From NCBI GenBank assembly GCA_013359125.1, contig JABWCR010000010.1, positions 22,750-86,749 on the forward strand: DNA of 64,000 bases. Reading direction: 5' to 3'. Each line of letters opens with the position of its first letter. Within the stretch, counting starts at the first letter, position 1. The position numbers were made by a program, and so were the translations under genes. Shown piece after piece: positions 1 to 7,775 of the stretch. Source of the DNA: Armatimonadota bacterium. GTDB lineage: Bacteria; Armatimonadota; Fimbriimonadia; Fimbriimonadales; GBS-DC. The notes under the pieces were generated by a model, which made no database searches, was not told the origin of the DNA, and saw only the letters and a program-made list of their open reading frames with translations.

Positions 1-999
1 CCCCCAAGGCGAATCGATGCAAACGTGGTCGGCCTGTTTGCCAAGATCGGTCAGCATCCTGGCGCACGCTTCGTGCGGCTGGCTGGGAAAGAGCCAATCG
101 GACGTGAAACTAATGAATCGCATCCGGGATCGAACGCGCTTTAGAGCCGTTTCGAGATGGCCGCCGCCAAACTCCTCGGCCAGGTCGAAAGCGTCCATCG
201 CTTGGGTAATCCGCAGGTAGCAGTAGGGATCGAACCGATCCACGAAAGTCCGCCCCTTGTGCTCCAAGTACGATTCCACCTGAAACTCGCCTTGTTCGTT
301 CCTCTCGCGGCCAAACTTGAGCGCGAGGGCCTCTTCGGAGAGATAAGAGACGTGCGCCAATTTTCGAGCGGTTGCCAAATCGTTGGGCAACGCCTGGCGC
401 TGAATGTGGTTGAGGGCAATGACCATCGCGCTGGCGGCGGGCGCAGCGGCGATTACGCACGCTCGGTCGACCCAATCTGGCCAAGCAACCGCCCAGTAGA
501 ACGCGGTCATTCCGCCTGTGGACCCGCCAACAACGCCGTGAAGACGATCGATTCCCATTCGTTCAAGAACCGTGCGTTGCAGAATTGCCCAATCGCCGAC
601 GGTTATAACGGGAAAGTCGCCATCGTATCTGCGTCCAGTAGTAGGATTAATCGAGTTGGGTCCGGTAGTGCCGTAAGGACTTGCCAAAACGTTGATGCAA
701 ATCAGAAAGAAGCGATCGGTGTCGAGCGCCTTGCCCGGACCGATATAAAGATCCCACCAGCCCGGTTTGCGGTCGTCGGGCGAGTGTCTGCCTGCGGCAT
801 GAGCGCCGCCCGAAAGGGCATGACACACCAAGATCGCATTGGATCTCGCCTCGTTGAGCGCGCCATAAGTTTCGTAAGAAATTTCTACGTCCGGCAAGCG
901 GGCGCCGCTCTGGGTAACGAACGGTTCTGCCAGCGCGATGCGCTGTGGAACGACCAGACCGATTTCGCCCTCTTCGGAGCGATGGAACGCCTCCCCCAT
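1..999 (-). CDS. metX: Homoserine O-acetyltransferase family protein, C-terminus cut by window edge
   Basis: Alpha/beta-hydrolase of the MetX family, which acylates L-homoserine (usually with acetyl-CoA) in methionine synthesis in the cytoplasm. The frame is open for 333 codons from the ATG at 999 to the window edge, so the C-terminus with the catalytic His is missing. Visible signatures are CHALSGGAHAAG (about residues 59-70), GPNSINPTTG (113-122) and the nucleophile elbow VGGSTGGM with Ser160; SDWLFP near residue 306 carries the expected Asp. The start is supported by the family N-terminus and by a TATAAT box 8 bases upstream with no Shine-Dalgarno site, so the mRNA may be leaderless. It is divergent from the FAD-subunit gene at 1072. 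A serine- or succinyl-specific relative cannot be excluded. Confidence 0.85.
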   Translation of the reverse strand, partial: MGEAFHRSEEGEIGLVVPQRIALAEPFVTQSGARLPDVEISYETYGALNEARSNAILVCHALSGGAHAAGRHSPDDRKPGWWDLYIGPGKALDTDRFFLICINVLASPYGTTGPNSINPTTGRRYDGDFPVITVGDWAILQRTVLERMGIDRLHGVVGGSTGGMTAFYWAVAWPDWVDRACVIAAAPAASAMVIALNHIQRQALPNDLATARKLAHVSYLSEEALALKFGRERNEQGEFQVESYLEHKGRTFVDRFDPYCYLRITQAMDAFDLAEEFGGGHLETALKRVRSRMRFISFTSDWLFPSQPHEACARMLTDLGKQADHVCIDSPWG

Positions 1000-1007
1000 G
1001 GCCGCCT

Positions 1008-1013
1008 ATTATA
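1008..1013 (-). promoter_or_regulatory. -10 box of metX (leaderless type)
   Basis: TATAAT read on the minus strand, 8 bases before the metX ATG. No ribosome-binding site lies between. The reverse complement of the same bases offers TATTAT (1007-1012) for the divergent gene at 1072. Confidence 0.6.
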
Positions 1014-1071
1014 GCAGGAGAAGTCCGGGCAAGGTCGAAACTATGGGCGGGATCGTTCCCAAGGAGCCGCC

Positions 1072-2046
1072 ATGAACGCTTTCGAATATGTTGCGCCGAC
1101 ATCGATAAAGGACGCGATCGCCGCGCTAAACCCCAACGCAAAGCCGATGGGCGGCGGCATCGACCTTGTTCAAGAGATCAAGGATGAGATTATCGCGCCG
1201 GAGCGAGTGGTCAACCTGAAGACCATTCCCGGCCTGACCGAAATCCGAGCCGACAACCGGGGCGTTACTTTTGGCGCTCTTTGCACGCTCAGCGCGATCG
1301 CGAATCATGCACAGGTCAAAGCACGCTTTCCCGGCATTGCTCAAGCGGCGGCCAGCGTCGGATCGCCCCAAATACGAAACGTCGGAACGATTGGCGGCAA
1401 CCTGTGCCAGCGTCCCCGCTGTTGGTACTATCGCGACCATGCGGTCAACTGTATGAAGAAGGGCGGCCCGAAGTGCTATTCCGTGGCGGGCGAGAACCAG
1501 TACCACGCGATTTTGGGCGGTGGGCCGTGCTTTATCGTGCATCCCAGCGACCTGGCGCCCGCATTGATGGCCTATGGCGCGCAGGTTACGATCGCCGGTC
1601 CCAAGGGCGAGCGCGAGATGGACTTGGCAGAGTTCTTCGTGCTGCCGTCTAAGAAAGTAACGGTCGAGAACATCCTGGCGGCCGACGAGATTGTAACCAA
1701 GGTCTTTGTGCCCGCTGGAACGGCGAACTCGGCTTACGTCAAAGTGCGAGAGCGGGAGTCGTTCGATTGGGCTTTGGCCAGCGCCGCCGTGGCGCTGACG
1801 ATCAGCAACGGCGTCTGCGAATCGGCCAAGGTCGTGATGGGCGGAGTGGCACCGATCCCATGGCGAAGCCCAGAGGCCGAGGCGGCGCTGAAGGGTAAGA
1901 AAATCGACGACGCGGTCGCTTTGGCCGCTGGCGCGGCGGCAGTGAGCAAGGCCATCCCGATGACCCAGAACGCCTACAAGATGCACATCGCCAAGAACGC
2001 CGTGCGCGAAGCCGTGCTGCTGGCGGCAGGGTTGGCTGCCGGTTAG
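1072..2046 (+). CDS. Xanthine dehydrogenase family FAD-binding subunit with extra 4Fe-4S cysteines
   Basis: FAD-binding subunit of a molybdenum hydroxylase (PaoB/YagS, CoxM-like), which passes electrons between the FeS subunit and the acceptor. The N-terminal FAD domain shows PMGGGIDLV (25-33) and RNVGTIGGNLC (102-112). Cys112, Cys117, Cys127 and Cys135 fit the extra 4Fe-4S loop of the PaoB subgroup. The C-terminal CO-dehydrogenase flavoprotein domain follows (ESFDWALASAAVAL). The length of 324 residues is normal. AAGGAG lies 6 bases before the ATG. No molybdopterin or 2Fe-2S subunit gene is adjacent: the upstream neighbour is metX (divergent) and the downstream one is a convergent WD40 fragment. 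The gene is therefore an orphan here, and its partners must be encoded elsewhere or be lost. Confidence 0.85.
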   Translation: MNAFEYVAPTSIKDAIAALNPNAKPMGGGIDLVQEIKDEIIAPERVVNLKTIPGLTEIRADNRGVTFGALCTLSAIANHAQVKARFPGIAQAAASVGSPQIRNVGTIGGNLCQRPRCWYYRDHAVNCMKKGGPKCYSVAGENQYHAILGGGPCFIVHPSDLAPALMAYGAQVTIAGPKGEREMDLAEFFVLPSKKVTVENILAADEIVTKVFVPAGTANSAYVKVRERESFDWALASAAVALTISNGVCESAKVVMGGVAPIPWRSPEAEAALKGKKIDDAVALAAGAAAVSKAIPMTQNAYKMHIAKNAVREAVLLAAGLAAG

Positions 2047-2558
2047 GGTTGTCCGGGATAGGGCAACATCACGACCGAAGCGCCATGGCTAACGAGTAGT
2101 TTCTTGCCGTCGGGAGAGAATGCCGCACTTGGCCCACCGTAGCCGCCCATAACAGGAATCTGTCTCACCAGGGAGCCATCATCGATGCGCCATATTGCTA
2201 CGTTCGGCCCAGTTCGGAGTCCTGTCAGGTATTGTCCGTCCGGCGAGAATCCAAAGGCGGAGAGATTGGTCGGCATTGCCATGGTACTCATGGTAGACCC
2301 GTCTGAAACTCTTACAACCCTAACCGTTCGAACTGTTCCTGAACTTATGTTGCCGGCCACTAAAGCGCCATTGGGCGAAAGGACGATATTTTGAAGCTGA
2401 GAGTTCAGCACGATTCGCAAAGGGTTGCCAGTCTCAATTGCTCGCTCGACAACCCGGCTGCCACCTGTTAAGTAGGAATTGCCGCCTGGAAGAAACTGCA
2501 AGCCCCTCGCGCTTTCGCCTGACTGTGTTAGATTATAAAGCAGTCTCCCTTCTTCCAA
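2043..2558 (-). pseudogene. WD40/beta-propeller fragment, probably N-terminally truncated
   Basis: About 170 residues with three to four propeller-like repeats, e.g. LSPNGALVAGN, FSPDGQYLTG, FSPDGKKLLVSHG and VAIWRIDDGSLVRQI. A closed WD40 propeller needs about 300 residues. The N-terminus starts in mid-blade (LEEGRLLYNL), right after the spacer behind alkD. The frame continues upstream into alkD, but only as out-of-frame noise. A TTG at 2558 is the only reasonable start after the alkD stop, and no Shine-Dalgarno sequence precedes it. I read it as a remnant; a short expressed protein is possible. Its stop shares bases with the stop of the convergent FAD subunit (TTAG). Confidence 0.45.
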
Positions 2559-2595
2559 CTCTATACAATCAGCCCTCGACCAGGAAAGTTCCTGC

Positions 2596-3330
2596 CTACT
2601 TCCTCTTCCGCGTCGCTGCCATGATCTCGTGCCGGACGTCTTTGGGCCAGCGCTCGATCGCGTAACGGAGCGATGTGCGCGGGGTCTTTTCACCCTGCTC
2701 CAACAAGAACGCCTTTAGCCTTTCAGGATCGGTCGTGCCCGCCTCTCTCAGCATCCAGCCAACCGCCTTGTGGATGAGGTCTTCCCTATCCCATTGCAGG
2801 CGCACTGCCTGAGCATAGCCTTCGTCCAACCATCGGCCCCGGCGGACATGAGGGATCAAACCCACCACGCTGCCGCGCCTTAACCACAACACATCCGATT
2901 CGGCCCAGTCCAATACTCTCGGCAACAGGTGCGGGTACGTGCCAATCAGCGGCGCGGTCAATTGGGGCGAGATCGTATCGACCGCCCACCAGTCGGTGGA
3001 GTAGTCGCGCAGCCAGATTTCGAGGCTCTCGATCAAGTCTTCAGGAAAGCGGCGCTTGAACTTGCCCAAGCGCTCAATACCGAGCAACTTTGCCTCTACG
3101 AACGGCTCGCGCATCATCAAATCGCAGTAGTCGCGCGCCTCTTGGTATCCCCAGTCCTTCAGATGCTCTGCGCCCAAGTCCTTGGCGATCTGACGCATTT
3201 CGCTCGCGTAGAGGCCAAAAGCTCGAACGGGATGCTTCGAGTATCGCTGTGCCAGCTCGTCTCCGTTCGGTCTTCCGGCGGCTCTCAGCATCTCGATGGT
3301 CAGTTTCTTGGCTTCCTTTGGCGTCGTCAT
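2596..3330 (-). CDS. alkD: DNA alkylation repair protein, AlkD-like
   Basis: HEAT-like-repeat DNA glycosylase family that removes alkylated bases (3-methyladenine, 7-methylguanine). The 244-residue protein is all-helical. It shows DYSTDWWAVDTISPQL (about 110-125) and WLRRGSVVGLIPHVR, typical of AlkD, followed by HKAVGWMLREAG, the conserved region near the C-terminus. Length and motif order match the family. CATAAT (extended TGCATAAT) sits 5 bases before the ATG with no Shine-Dalgarno site, so this is a probable leaderless transcript, divergent from carA. It appears monocistronic. Confidence 0.85.
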   Translation of the reverse strand: MTTPKEAKKLTIEMLRAAGRPNGDELAQRYSKHPVRAFGLYASEMRQIAKDLGAEHLKDWGYQEARDYCDLMMREPFVEAKLLGIERLGKFKRRFPEDLIESLEIWLRDYSTDWWAVDTISPQLTAPLIGTYPHLLPRVLDWAESDVLWLRRGSVVGLIPHVRRGRWLDEGYAQAVRLQWDREDLIHKAVGWMLREAGTTDPERLKAFLLEQGEKTPRTSLRYAIERWPKDVRHEIMAATRKRK

Positions 3331-3335
3331 GCCCT

Positions 3336-3341
3336 ATTATG
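3336..3341 (-). promoter_or_regulatory. -10 box of alkD (leaderless type)
   Basis: CATAAT on the minus strand, preceded by TG (extended -10), 5 bases before the alkD ATG. It lies in the 36-base divergent spacer shared with carA. Confidence 0.5.
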
Positions 3342-3351
3342 CACTCGCTGG

Positions 3352-3357
3352 TATACT
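3352..3357 (+). promoter_or_regulatory. -10 box of carA (leaderless type)
   Basis: TATACT, 9 bases before the carA ATG. No purine-rich ribosome-binding site is present. Transcription is expected to start within about 3 bases of the ATG. Confidence 0.55.
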
Positions 3358-3366
3358 CCAATCGTC

Positions 3367-4482
3367 ATGTCGGCCTATCTTGTCCTGGAAGATGGTACCG
3401 TCTTTGAAGGGCATCCATTGGGCAAGAGCGGCTCTGTCGCGGGCGAGGTCGTGTTCAATACGGGCATGACCGGCTATCAAGAGGTCTTGACCGATCCATC
3501 CTATGCGGGCCAGATCGTCGTCATGACCTATCCCCTTATCGGCAACTACGGGCTGAATCGCGACGACTTCGAATCAAGCCGAGTGCAGGTCGCGGGCTTT
3601 GTGGTGCTTGAGGATTGCGATGCGCCCTCCAATTGGCGCGCTCGCTCGGCGCTGCACGATTTTCTTGCCGAGCACGGCGTCGTCGCCTTGTCAGGCATCG
3701 ATACGCGCGCTGTAACATTAAAGATCCGTGAGCACGGCGCGTTGATGGGAATGATTTCGGAGCGCCCCAACGCGATCGATGCATTACAGTCCGCGCCTCG
3801 CTACGACGATCAAGACTTTGTCTATCAGGTTACAACGTCCAAACCATACGGCTGGGGGCGATATGGGTACGAAACCGAGCCTGGGGACGGAAAGGGATAC
3901 AAGGCGCGAGCGGTCGTTTTGGACTGCGGGCTGAAATGGAACATCTTGCGGCGATTGGCCGGTTTGGGCGTGCATTCGACCGTAGTACCGGCCACAATGA
4001 GCGCCGATGAAATTTTGGAGATGAATCCCGACGGCCTGTTTCTGTCGCCCGGCCCGGGAGACCCCGACCGTCTGGACGACGTTGTCAGCACGGTTCGCGA
4101 TTTGATCGGCAAGCGACCCATGGCGGGAATCTGCTTGGGTCATCAGATGATCTGCAAGGCTCTGGGCGCCCAAACCTATAAGCTAAAGTTTGGGCATCGA
4201 GGCAGCAACCATCCGGTCAAGGATTTGAAAACCGGGCGCATCGCGATTACCTCGCAAAACCACGGCTATGCGGTCGATGTCGAGAGTTTGAAGGGCACGG
4301 GACTCGAACTCACCCATATCCAATTGAACGACGGCACGGTGGAGGGCGTTGAGAGCGAGGAGTTGAACCTCACCACGCTTCAATATCATCCCGAGGCCGC
4401 GCCCGGCCCATGGGACAGCCGACCGTTCTTCGAGCGGTTTGTGCAATCTATGGATAAAAGCAAGCAGGAATCCCAGGTTTAA
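3367..4482 (+). CDS. carA: Carbamoyl-phosphate synthase small subunit
   Basis: Glutamine amidotransferase subunit that hydrolyses glutamine and channels ammonia to CarB for carbamoyl phosphate (arginine and pyrimidine synthesis). The N-terminal CPSase domain starts AYLVLEDGTVFEG. The class I glutaminase domain holds the nucleophile Cys256 in GICLGHQM and the His/Glu pair in QYHPEAAPGP. At 371 residues it has the usual length. The frame is open further upstream, but family alignment and the TATACT box put the start at 3367. carB is not in the window. An inverted repeat follows the gene inside the next reading frame. Confidence 0.95.
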   Translation: MSAYLVLEDGTVFEGHPLGKSGSVAGEVVFNTGMTGYQEVLTDPSYAGQIVVMTYPLIGNYGLNRDDFESSRVQVAGFVVLEDCDAPSNWRARSALHDFLAEHGVVALSGIDTRAVTLKIREHGALMGMISERPNAIDALQSAPRYDDQDFVYQVTTSKPYGWGRYGYETEPGDGKGYKARAVVLDCGLKWNILRRLAGLGVHSTVVPATMSADEILEMNPDGLFLSPGPGDPDRLDDVVSTVRDLIGKRPMAGICLGHQMICKALGAQTYKLKFGHRGSNHPVKDLKTGRIAITSQNHGYAVDVESLKGTGLELTHIQLNDGTVEGVESEELNLTTLQYHPEAAPGPWDSRPFFERFVQSMDKSKQESQV

Positions 4483-4493
4483 CGCATAAAGAT

Positions 4494-6212
4494 ATGCCTG
4501 CGTTGCCGTCGGACGGAGGGAGCTCGTTCCACAGGGACGCTCCGGCATCTTCCAAGGTACTGGGAGCGTCCCGCCCTCTGCGATGGGGCGCGATCTTGAT
4601 TCTTATTCTAGGCGTTTTCTTAAGAATCGCTAGTCTGGGCGCCGATCCGGACTGGCGATTGGACTGGAATCCCGGGCTGCTGACCGACGAGGCGTTCTAC
4701 GCGCACAACGCCCGCAACTTAGCGCTGTTTGGTCAAACCCGTTTGGACGAGTTCAACAACATGATCCTCAGCCCGATCGTTCATGGGTTGCAGGTGTTGG
4801 TCGTTAAAGCATTTGGGGTCGGCTATATACCGATTCGAGCGATTTCCGTCGCTATGTCGCTTATGGGGATCGCTCTGTTCGGTCGTCTGCTCTTCTTGAT
4901 GTTTCGAAACAGCGCGATCGCCTGGTTGGGAGCGGCTTGGCTGGCGATCGATCACGCTGCGCTGCTCTTCTCCCGAACGGCGCTCTTAGAGACCCCGGTC
5001 GCTTTCTTCTGCGTTGCGTCGGCTTGGGCGTTGGCCGAGGCCGCACATCGTTCGAATCGTCCTTTGGCCGTACTTTCTGCGGTCTTGGCCGTATGCGCGA
5101 TCGCGACCAAAAGCACGGCGGTCGCCTTCCTGATTGGGCTTCTAGTAGCAGCCTGGCCGATGCGCGAGATTCGCCGCCCGTTTGCCGTCGGAATGTTGAG
5201 CGCTTTGGCAGTGTGGGTCGGTCTGTGGGTTCTTCCGAACTGGGACGAGTGGGCGCACATGCAGCGCTACTACCTCGCCGTTCAGGGCCGTCCGAAAGAC
5301 CTTTGGGGACAGTGGCTGGCCATTCAGCGCGGGGTGTTCGGCGAGCGGTACGGCCTGAGTTACTTTATGATGCTGCACGCGCCGATCGTTTGGGGTCTTG
5401 CGGTGTTGCTAGCGGCCGCTTTGGCCTCGGGCGGACTTTGGAACCGTTTGAGCGGGCTGGAGCGGCTCGCGGTCGTCTGGTTTTGGCTGACTTGGGCACA
5501 GATGGCGCTGATCCGCGTGTCGCCCACTCGCTACATGGCGGCGGCATGGCCCGCGCTTGTCATCTGTGCGATCGTGCTTGTTGCGCGCTGGCCAGAGGTC
5601 AGAGCGGCGCTCTCCCAGAGGACGAAACGGGCGATCTTGGCAAGGTCGCTCGGCTTTGCATGGCTCATCTACCTGCTTAGTCTGGCATTCATGCCGACCT
5701 ACCAATGGCGCGCGCTGAGGTATCCGGCGCTAGAGCCGGATTTTCAGATACGTCTGCTAGCCTTTGCAGTTCTGCTTGGATGGCTGATCGCCCTCGCTGT
5801 TCCTCGGCTTCGCCTAACTTGGAGATGGACAACGCCCGCGCTATTGGCAATCGCGATATTCCTTAATGCTCGGTGGTTGACAACGTACTTTAGCGATCTT
5901 CGGTATGAAATTGCAGAAAAGGACGCGACAATCTCCTCGCGCTTACCGACGGGAAGCGTTCTCCAGGGCGTTGCGTTCGAGTCGCCCTTCCGTTACTTCT
6001 TTACGTTTAAGGGTCTTTGCAACTGGCGCCAGCCGCCCGAGGCCCTCGGCGCCACCCACCTGCTGCTGCTGGGCACGGACGAGACCGTTACCCAAAAACA
6101 ATTCGATGCGCTTGAGCGCTGGGAAGAACTGGCCGACATTAGCGGCGTGGAACAGAGGCTGTTCTCCGGCGATGTCGGCCCTTATCAGTACGTCGTCTAC
6201 GACGCTCCCTAA
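4494..6212 (+). CDS. Membrane glycosyltransferase, GT39/ArnT-like (PMT superfamily)
   Basis: Integral membrane protein of 572 residues with about 10-12 hydrophobic segments, starting at WGAILILILGVFL (31-43). The first periplasmic loop carries the acidic pair in LTDEAFYAHNARN (Asp65, Glu66), the diagnostic site of lipid-linked sugar transferases. SRTALLETPVAFF is the second family motif. Expected role: transfer of a sugar from a polyprenyl carrier to protein or glycan outside the membrane; the acceptor is unknown. The ATG is 11 bases after carA and has no ribosome-binding site. The first 25 codons cover an inverted repeat and look unlike a membrane N-terminus, so the true start may be a non-ATG codon downstream. 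The stop overlaps the convergent MTAP stop by 4 bases. Confidence 0.75.
   Translation: MPALPSDGGSSFHRDAPASSKVLGASRPLRWGAILILILGVFLRIASLGADPDWRLDWNPGLLTDEAFYAHNARNLALFGQTRLDEFNNMILSPIVHGLQVLVVKAFGVGYIPIRAISVAMSLMGIALFGRLLFLMFRNSAIAWLGAAWLAIDHAALLFSRTALLETPVAFFCVASAWALAEAAHRSNRPLAVLSAVLAVCAIATKSTAVAFLIGLLVAAWPMREIRRPFAVGMLSALAVWVGLWVLPNWDEWAHMQRYYLAVQGRPKDLWGQWLAIQRGVFGERYGLSYFMMLHAPIVWGLAVLLAAALASGGLWNRLSGLERLAVVWFWLTWAQMALIRVSPTRYMAAAWPALVICAIVLVARWPEVRAALSQRTKRAILARSLGFAWLIYLLSLAFMPTYQWRALRYPALEPDFQIRLLAFAVLLGWLIALAVPRLRLTWRWTTPALLAIAIFLNARWLTTYFSDLRYEIAEKDATISSRLPTGSVLQGVAFESPFRYFFTFKGLCNWRQPPEALGATHLLLLGTDETVTQKQFDALERWEELADISGVEQRLFSGDVGPYQYVVYDAP
4534..4572. repeat. Inverted repeat at the carA / GT39 junction
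   Basis: GGGACGCTCC (4534-4543) and GGAGCGTCCC (4563-4572) are perfect 10-base complementary arms separated by 19 bases. No T-run follows. It lies inside the predicted N-terminus of the GT39-like gene. Confidence 0.6.
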
Positions 6213-7012
6213 AGCGTAACGCGCGCAAAATCGAGCGCCTGGCCGCAGGGGCAGTCCCGCTCTTTGGGAATCTGCGCGATCATGCCAAAGATCACCTTTC
6301 GAATGCGCTCGGCGTTCTTGTGAAACACGTGCATGACCTCTTGGGCATTGACAGGAGAGACCTCGCCCTCGGCCACCAAACCGCTGTCGTAGTCGGTGAT
6401 GAGCGAGATGTTCACCACGCACATGGCCAATTCCCTGGCCAGATAAGCCTCTGGATATTGGGTCATATTGATCACTTCCCAACCGTTAGAGGTGAACCAT
6501 TTGCTTTCGGCCTTGGTCGAAAAGCGCGGGCCCTGGATGATAACGACCGTGCCCTTGTCGTGAACTTCAATGCCCTCGGTTCGCACCGCGTCGATGGCCA
6601 GGCGCCGCAAGGTCGGACAGTAGGGGTCGGCGGGCGAGACGTGATGCACGGTCGGACCGTCATAGAAAGTGTCCTTGCGCCCGGTCGTTCGATCCACATA
6701 TTGATCGCAGACGACAAAATCGCCGGGCTTGACGCGCGCCTGAAGGCTGCCGGCCGCACAGGGACTGACGACGCGAGCAACGCCGAGCTCCTTCATCGCC
6801 CACAGATTGGCGCGGTAGTTGATCATGTGGGGCGGGATCGAGTGCTGACGGCTGTGTCGAGGCAAAAACGCGACGCGCCGACCCGCAATCTCGCCGATCG
6901 AGACCATGTCGCTGGGTGAGCCGTAAGGCGTGTCCACCTTGACCGTCTCGACATTCTCCAAAAACGAGTAGAATCCGGAACCTCCAAAAACGCCTATTTC
7001 AGCTTGAGCCAT
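6209..7012 (-). CDS. mtnP: S-methyl-5'-thioadenosine phosphorylase
   Basis: Purine nucleoside phosphorylase family 2 enzyme that splits methylthioadenosine into adenine and methylthioribose 1-phosphate, recycling sulfur and adenine. The N-terminus IGVFGGSGFY, the phosphate-binding LPRHSRQHSIPPHMINYRAN and ECxxTxxPE-type NMTQYPEAYLA all fit MTAP; VCSSDPWS-type purine nucleoside phosphorylase features are absent. At 267 residues the length is normal. AAGGAG stands 11 bases before the ATG. The first 14 bases overlap the end of rnc, so the two are probably co-transcribed. A related MTI/MTAP specificity (methylthioinosine) is possible. Confidence 0.9.
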   Translation of the reverse strand: MAQAEIGVFGGSGFYSFLENVETVKVDTPYGSPSDMVSIGEIAGRRVAFLPRHSRQHSIPPHMINYRANLWAMKELGVARVVSPCAAGSLQARVKPGDFVVCDQYVDRTTGRKDTFYDGPTVHHVSPADPYCPTLRRLAIDAVRTEGIEVHDKGTVVIIQGPRFSTKAESKWFTSNGWEVINMTQYPEAYLARELAMCVVNISLITDYDSGLVAEGEVSPVNAQEVMHVFHKNAERIRKVIFGMIAQIPKERDCPCGQALDFARVTL

Positions 7013-7697
7013 TTATCGTTGATCTCCTTGTTTCTAAGTTGTTCAGCGCATCCTCCGCCGCGCGCTGTTCGGCTTCCTTCTTGCTGCCGCCTTCGCCAAC
7101 GCCCAGCACGTCGCCGCCCAAACGGGCCTCGACGACGAAGGTCAGCATGTGCGGGTCTCCGCGCTCATCGATCACGCGGTAAGTGGGCGCTTGCCGCCAT
7201 GTCGCTTGGGTCGCCTCTTGAAGAAGCGATTTGAAGTCCTTATGAGGCAAATCGCCCGAGATCGCTTGTTCGATCGCCTCGCGCAATGTCTCCAGAACGA
7301 ATTTTTGCGCCTGCGTCCAACCTCGATCCAGATAGACAGCCGCCACGACAGCCTCATAGGCGTCCCCAAGAATGGATGGTTTTTCTCTTCCGCCTGCGGC
7401 CTCTTCGGCCTCGCTGATCATCGTCAATTCGTTAAGGCGTATCGATTGGGCTGCGATGGCTAACGACGCCTGTTGCACAATACTGGCCCTTGCGCGAGAG
7501 AGATGTCCTTGGTCCCAATCCGGGCGGCGGCGATACAGTTCTTGCGAGACGACCGCGCCTAAGATCGCATCGCCCAAAAACTCCAGCCGCTCGTTCGAGA
7601 GTTCGGCGCGACCGTTGGTTTGCGAACGGTGCGTGAGCGCTAATTGGAGGAGCGACTTGTTCTTAACGGGGATTTTGCTGTGCCGCGAGAACCACAC
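6999..7697 (-). CDS. rnc: Ribonuclease III
   Basis: Double-strand-specific endoribonuclease that processes rRNA precursors and other duplexes. The catalytic domain carries the signature NERLEFLGDAILG (35-47), and the second metal site falls in LGDAYEAVVAAVYLD. A double-stranded RNA-binding domain fills the C-terminus (DFKSLLQEATQA ... KKEAEQRAAEDALNNL). The protein is 232 residues. The start is GTG, only 5 bases after a perfect TATAAT, with no Shine-Dalgarno sequence, so a leaderless mRNA is likely. It overlaps mtnP by 14 bases. Confidence 0.95.
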   Translation of the reverse strand: MWFSRHSKIPVKNKSLLQLALTHRSQTNGRAELSNERLEFLGDAILGAVVSQELYRRRPDWDQGHLSRARASIVQQASLAIAAQSIRLNELTMISEAEEAAGGREKPSILGDAYEAVVAAVYLDRGWTQAQKFVLETLREAIEQAISGDLPHKDFKSLLQEATQATWRQAPTYRVIDERGDPHMLTFVVEARLGGDVLGVGEGGSKKEAEQRAAEDALNNLETRRSTINGSS

Positions 7698-7702
7698 GGC
7701 GA

Positions 7703-7708
7703 ATTATA
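7703..7708 (-). promoter_or_regulatory. -10 box of rnc (leaderless type)
   Basis: TATAAT on the minus strand, 5 bases before the GTG start. CTCCTGCC occurs twice just upstream, where the -35 region should be. Confidence 0.65.
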
Positions 7709-7739
7709 CCTTTTGGCAGGAGGGCGCGCTGGCAGGAGG

Positions 7740-7775
7740 CGATGCCGCCGCATCGATATTGATAATTAGTTATTA
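7740..7775. other. Spacer hairpin and AT-rich tract between methylase and rnc
   Basis: CGATGC-CGCC-GCATCG forms a 6-base-pair hairpin (7740-7755), followed by about 20 bases that are almost all A/T next to the methylase stop. Read from the methylase, the AT tract comes before the hairpin, so this is not a normal intrinsic terminator. Confidence 0.35.

Noticed and set aside
157..1014. 285-codon frame antisense to metX
   Set aside because: The minus strand carries a continuous MetX with catalytic motifs; the plus-strand frame shows no family feature.
1126..1986. 286-codon frame antisense to the FAD subunit
   Set aside because: Shadow frame; the plus strand has the flavin and FeS motifs.
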